Shown piece after piece: positions 60,866-64,000 of a stretch of DNA of 64,000 nucleotides. Origin of the DNA: Sympetrum striolatum. Lineage: Eukaryota > Arthropoda > Insecta > Odonata > Libellulidae. The stretch covers positions 39,812,943-39,876,942 of the forward strand of contig OX388347.1 of NCBI GenBank assembly GCA_947579665.1, in the 5' to 3' direction. Under the pieces are notes generated by a model. The model was not told where the DNA came from. It was given only the letters and a program-made list of their open reading frames with translations, and did no database searches. The position numbers were made by a program, and so were the translations under genes. Every line of letters starts with the position of its first letter. Position 1 is the stretch's first letter.

Positions 60866-63588
60866 GTAAGAAGAAGAGCCGTCGTCGAAGAGACTGCTAG
60901 GAGTGTAGTGTAATTTTATTGTTGAATTTTTTTCTGTCAGGTTTCTGGTAACATCGATAAAGTTTTTACCCGTTTTGCTGCTGAGGGAAAAGCGACCATA
61001 CGTTTACGTACTCCACCTTATGATCTATGCATTCGATCAGCCGATCCTATCCAGCTAAATTGTTTTCTTCGTGTTCTACGAAACGCAGTTAGTGGTAATG
61101 GTACAGTATACCTTCTTTATATTTCCCTACTCAATAGCTTTTAGGAAGATCGATGAACTTATAAATATAACAGTCAACTTTGTTGTTGCTCGTTTTAATA
61201 AGTGTCTTAATTCGCCAGGTCAATCAGATGCATTAAGTGGGTCATCAGTAAATAGTGGAAAATCTGATAAATTGAAGGGGGAAAACAGTGCAGTGAACGG
61301 GAAGTTGAATGTGAAAAACAGGATCAGCGTTCTGTCTACTTCGTCCAAATTATTATCGAGTATTAAAAGAACCTTAAAAGTTACAAGACCAACTGAGTAT
61401 CCATCAAATTTAAGGTCTTTGAAAACTCTAGAAGAACTACAGGTATGTTGTGATAAAGGTACTAATGCAAATAATTTAGTCGTTACCGGTCAGTACATAG
61501 GAATTGGTATCATAAAAACATCTTAAAATCTTGTTGAACTATGAATGCCTAAGGATTGATGTCCTAAATCAAATCAAACCATCATGAACACAATTGCTAC
61601 GCCAATAGTTACTCATACATTCTTGAAAACATTAAATACTTATCTTGTATTTGAAGTGATGAATTACTTTCATGGTAGCTTTGGTTGTATGGCTTGTGCA
61701 TACATATACATGCCACATATATTGAATCATTCCCAGTTTTTCCTTAAATCATGTGGAACGTAAAGTCGTCATATTATTAATTGTTTATCGATGTTTCTAA
61801 CTTTCAGATCAGTGGACTACCTATTTCTCGTCTTGATATGCAAGTGACCCAGTTGCCTTTACTCAGAGTCTTGGACCTTACTGACAATCGCCTCACTTCA
61901 TTACCCAAAGAATTAGGCCAGTTAACTCACCTCAGGGAGTTGAGGTTAGCTCACAACTTGTTCGGTGAACTCAGCAGCTCCACATCTTCGTCAAAATCCT
62001 CATCTTCATTGGTAAATCAGAATTTTTCAAAAAAATATCTCTTGTATGTCCAATAAATTTAGTAAGTTTTAACGGTTAATATTCTTTGTAAGCATTAGTT
62101 GTGTGATGTATTTTGTCAATTTAATTTTTGCCAGTGCTATAGTATGTTTCATTTTTGTTCCTTCATCTACAGAATCTCAGATATAGCATGATGTTATAGT
62201 AGTATCCAATATTTCCATGTTACCCTTTGTTTAACCACTACCATTATTTTATATCAACCAGGGATTTTTGTGTTAATCTTTTTGTTTAAGTGTATCGAAA
62301 AGTCACAATGAATCCTGAAGTAATCTTGTTTGAGTAAAAATACACAACTCTTGACATAGGTGCAATTCTTTTGGTTTTAGTGCTTTGCTTGGAACCCACA
62401 TGCATCATAATTTGCTGTTTTCACCCAATATTGGCTTTTGATATTTCTTATGCAACTAATTAGCAGCAGGTTGTAAAAAATCTGTGGTACGAATTAAGCT
62501 GTAATTGCACCCAAATTTTATGTCAATTTCAACTCTTCAGGATTTCAAGATTTATGCTTGACTTGAATTTTGATGGTATGAGCTCAGTCTAAAGAAAAAT
62601 GAACACTCAAAAAAATCTCTCTAAATGATGTTAATCTTACAGCATTTATGTTGAAGAATTACCTCCATTGTTTCTTGACATTCATTGGCTTATGACTATT
62701 TCAATCTTAGCTATCTCTTCATTTAGTGCTCAAAGATACTTGTTACTCTTTCCAGTTCACATAAAGTCATTACTTGAATATGGCTCACCACTCAACCAAA
62801 AAACTGTTTTCACCTTGTGAAATTAATTATCATTTGTAACTATGAATATTATTTATACTACCTCTATATATTCCAATAGTTTTAAAGAGAATATATGCTT
62901 AAGCGTATTAATTTTACTTAAAGAGAAACTCTTATGGAGTATATAATCAGTCTTACTGATTTGAAAAAAAAAATAAAACATAAACATAAAACTGTCTTAA
63001 TTAATTTTTGTGTGTTAATTTACTTTACAGAACTCAACTGAAGACAGATGGGATTGGATTGGTGATAAAATCCTTTCTTCCCTTCTATTTTTGGATCTGA
63101 GTCATAATAAGGTAATTGGTTTCATTTACCTAATTGTTGTGCTTGATGATGAGCCATTTTCAGTAGAACTGTGAGATATGTTTTTGAAGGGGCCGTCAGA
63201 AGGAAAGGTCTGATCTAGCAACATGACTATTACAGAAATGATATATATGTATTTTACTGTTTGAAATTCATTGTCATATGCATTGCCATCTCTGTTAGAA
63301 TACATGTATAAATCTAGAATTGGATCTCAATTCAATTGTAGATTTTTATGATATGAATTTTTAATTTTAATTCATCCCCAGAATTTTGGTAATAGCATAA
63401 TCCTTCGTAATATTATGTAATGTGTTAAATTTGTTATAATTTCCTCGCTAATCTTACAATTATCTTTATTCTCAGCTCAAGTATGTACCTGAAACTATTT
63501 GCAGACTGAAATCTTTGCTGACTTTAAAGTTTGATTTTAATGAATTGACTGAGTTGCCCTCTGGATTAGGGACTTTGCCAAATCTCAG
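60692..63588 (+). CDS. LRR1: Leucine-rich repeat protein 1 (LRR1/PPIL5), 3' part beyond window
   Basis: Spliced CDS 60692-60865, 60941-61094, 61219-61442, 61808-62011, 63031-63111, 63476-63588 gives 316 residues before leaving the window in phase 2. The first 107 residues align along their length with vertebrate LRR1: MKIVCDIEVxxRLLP, then TGNRYK, then VFTRFAAEGKATIRLRTPPYDLCI. This N-terminal region is the PH-like fold shared by LRR1 and PIF1. After a variable linker (about 110-175) come leucine-rich repeats: LRVLDLTDNRLTSLP, LRELRLAHN, LLFLDLSHNKLKYVP, LLTLKFDFNELTELP. In animals LRR1 is the substrate receptor of CUL2-elongin BC ubiquitin ligase, which ubiquitylates MCM7 in terminated CMG helicase so p97 can unload it, in the nucleus. 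Human LRR1 has 414 residues, so about 100, with the remaining repeats and C-terminus, should lie to the right. The AAAAATG start context is favourable. Confidence 0.93.
60941..61094 (+). CDS. LRR1: LRR1 exon 2
   Basis: Acceptor TTTCTGTCAG, then VSGNIDKVFTRFAAEGK and onward to LRVLRNAVS. The donor is AGTG|GTAATG, phase 1. A second GT six bases on (GTACAG) would add two residues in the same phase, so the exact end is slightly open. The intron is 124 bp. Confidence 0.88.
61219..61442 (+). CDS. LRR1: LRR1 exon 3 (linker)
   Basis: Acceptor TTCGCCAG; the exon enters in phase 1 and leaves in phase 0 at CTACAG|GTATGT. It codes for a Ser/Lys/Asn-rich linker and then YPSNLRSLKTLEELQ, which corresponds to the YxxxLEHLQ segment before the first repeat in vertebrate LRR1. 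The linker itself is poorly conserved. Confidence 0.87.
61808..62011 (+). CDS. LRR1: LRR1 exon 4 (first leucine-rich repeats)
   Basis: The exon has 68 codons, acceptor CTTTCAG, donor ATTG|GTAAAT, phase 0. It codes for the entry segment and two repeats (LRVLDLTDNRLTSLP and LRELRLAHNLFGEL), then a run of ten serines in thirteen residues. Confidence 0.92.
62012..63030 (+). other. LRR1 intron 4 (1.0 kb)
   Basis: The intron is AT-rich, with no repeat or coding signal recognised. Confidence 0.75.
63031..63111 (+). CDS. LRR1: LRR1 exon 5
   Basis: The exon has 27 codons, acceptor CTTTACAG, donor AAG|GTAATT, phase 0. It codes for a Trp-rich link (DRWDWIGDKI) and the repeat core LLFLDLSHNK. Confidence 0.9.
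63476..63588 (+). CDS. LRR1: LRR1 exon 6
   Basis: Acceptor TTCTCAG, donor CTCAG|GTAAAT, phase 2. It codes for LKYVPETICRLKSLLTLKFD, FNELTELPSGLGTLPNLR, matching repeats of vertebrate LRR1. The next exon is not within the window. Confidence 0.9.
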
Positions 63589-64000
63589 GTAAATCATTTC
63601 AGTTTTTATTTTGACGATTTTTATTCTTAAAGTCATGGAAATATCAATTATATGTAACCCTAAGTGTATCCTTACTTCAATGCACTACCCTTAATGTTTT
63701 ATACTTATAATTCTTATGTATTCTAAGTAGAGAGTCTCTAAATATGTCTTTACCAATCAGCTCCTAAAGTTACAAATCACCTTCTTGTAAATTTGCATTA
63801 TTTATGTTTTCTTTATTAACAGGAAATGTATTAATAATGCTAATTCCTTTTCTTGGTGCTGTAGGTAATTAGTGAAGTTTTATGGTCATCCAACATTATT
63901 TTTTTGGGATCTCTATCCAGCTGAGAAAACAATTTGTCTGGATTGCAATCCATAAGTTTGCCTAAATTTCAAACAAAATACAGTGGAAATTGGTTTACAC
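63589..64000 (+). other. Start of LRR1 intron 6, cut by window edge
   Basis: It begins GTAAAT and is AT-rich. No further LRR-coding segment is visible before 64000. Confidence 0.75.

Noticed and set aside
61071..61218. N-terminal part of a 151-codon frame before LRR1 exon 3
   Set aside because: It reads through the 124-bp intron. The protein continues from exon 2 by splicing, as the vertebrate alignment shows.

Overview
The window looks like part of a large, AT-rich, repeat-laden animal genome. An insect or other arthropod fits best. The reasons are spliced genes with GT..AG introns (75 bp to 7.7 kb), long non-coding tracts full of transposon debris, a long-N-terminus TWIK-type potassium channel, and non-LTR, Penelope-like and TIR-element relics. 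The order cannot be fixed from this sequence alone. There is no bacterial-style gene organisation, and almost all open frames of 60-160 codons look like chance frames.

Only two genes can be supported, both on the + strand and head to tail. The first is a two-pore-domain (K2P) potassium channel of the TWIK/KCNK1 type. It has six coding exons between 42116 and 56969 and encodes 480 residues from the first in-frame ATG. A TATA box at 40760 and a GC/purine-rich leader precede it. All five introns are phase 1, and intron 2 splits a glycine codon of the first selectivity filter. The second gene is LRR1 (PPIL5), the substrate receptor of a CUL2 ubiquitin ligase that acts on the replicative helicase. 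Six exons (60692-63588) are visible and the gene runs off the right edge. The genes are unrelated in function (membrane excitability versus replisome unloading), and nothing suggests co-regulation.

Layout. 1-40.5 kb is a gene desert. It holds three non-LTR retrotransposon RT tails (4.1, 17.7 and 24.9 kb, all minus strand) and TIR or foldback elements (4.4-5.2, 8.6, 20.6-21.4 and 22.25-23.0 kb). It also has two hairpins with a Penelope-like signature (12.2 and 32.8 kb), a (TGTC/TG)n array joined to a tandem repeat (9.5-10.2 kb), an 18-nt-period minisatellite (20.5 kb), two pairs of dispersed repeats and several old tandem duplications. 40.6-57 kb is the K2P gene. Its introns carry a 335-bp TIR element, a 171-bp MITE-like element, a broken Penelope-like GIY-YIG endonuclease and a tRNA-like SINE head. 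57-60.5 kb has no recognisable mobile DNA and may be a long 3' UTR. 60.5-64 kb is LRR1.

No new multi-gene system is visible. The most unusual structures are the 766-bp foldback with opposed G-quadruplex-type tracts at its centre and the near-perfect 160-bp Penelope-like hairpin.
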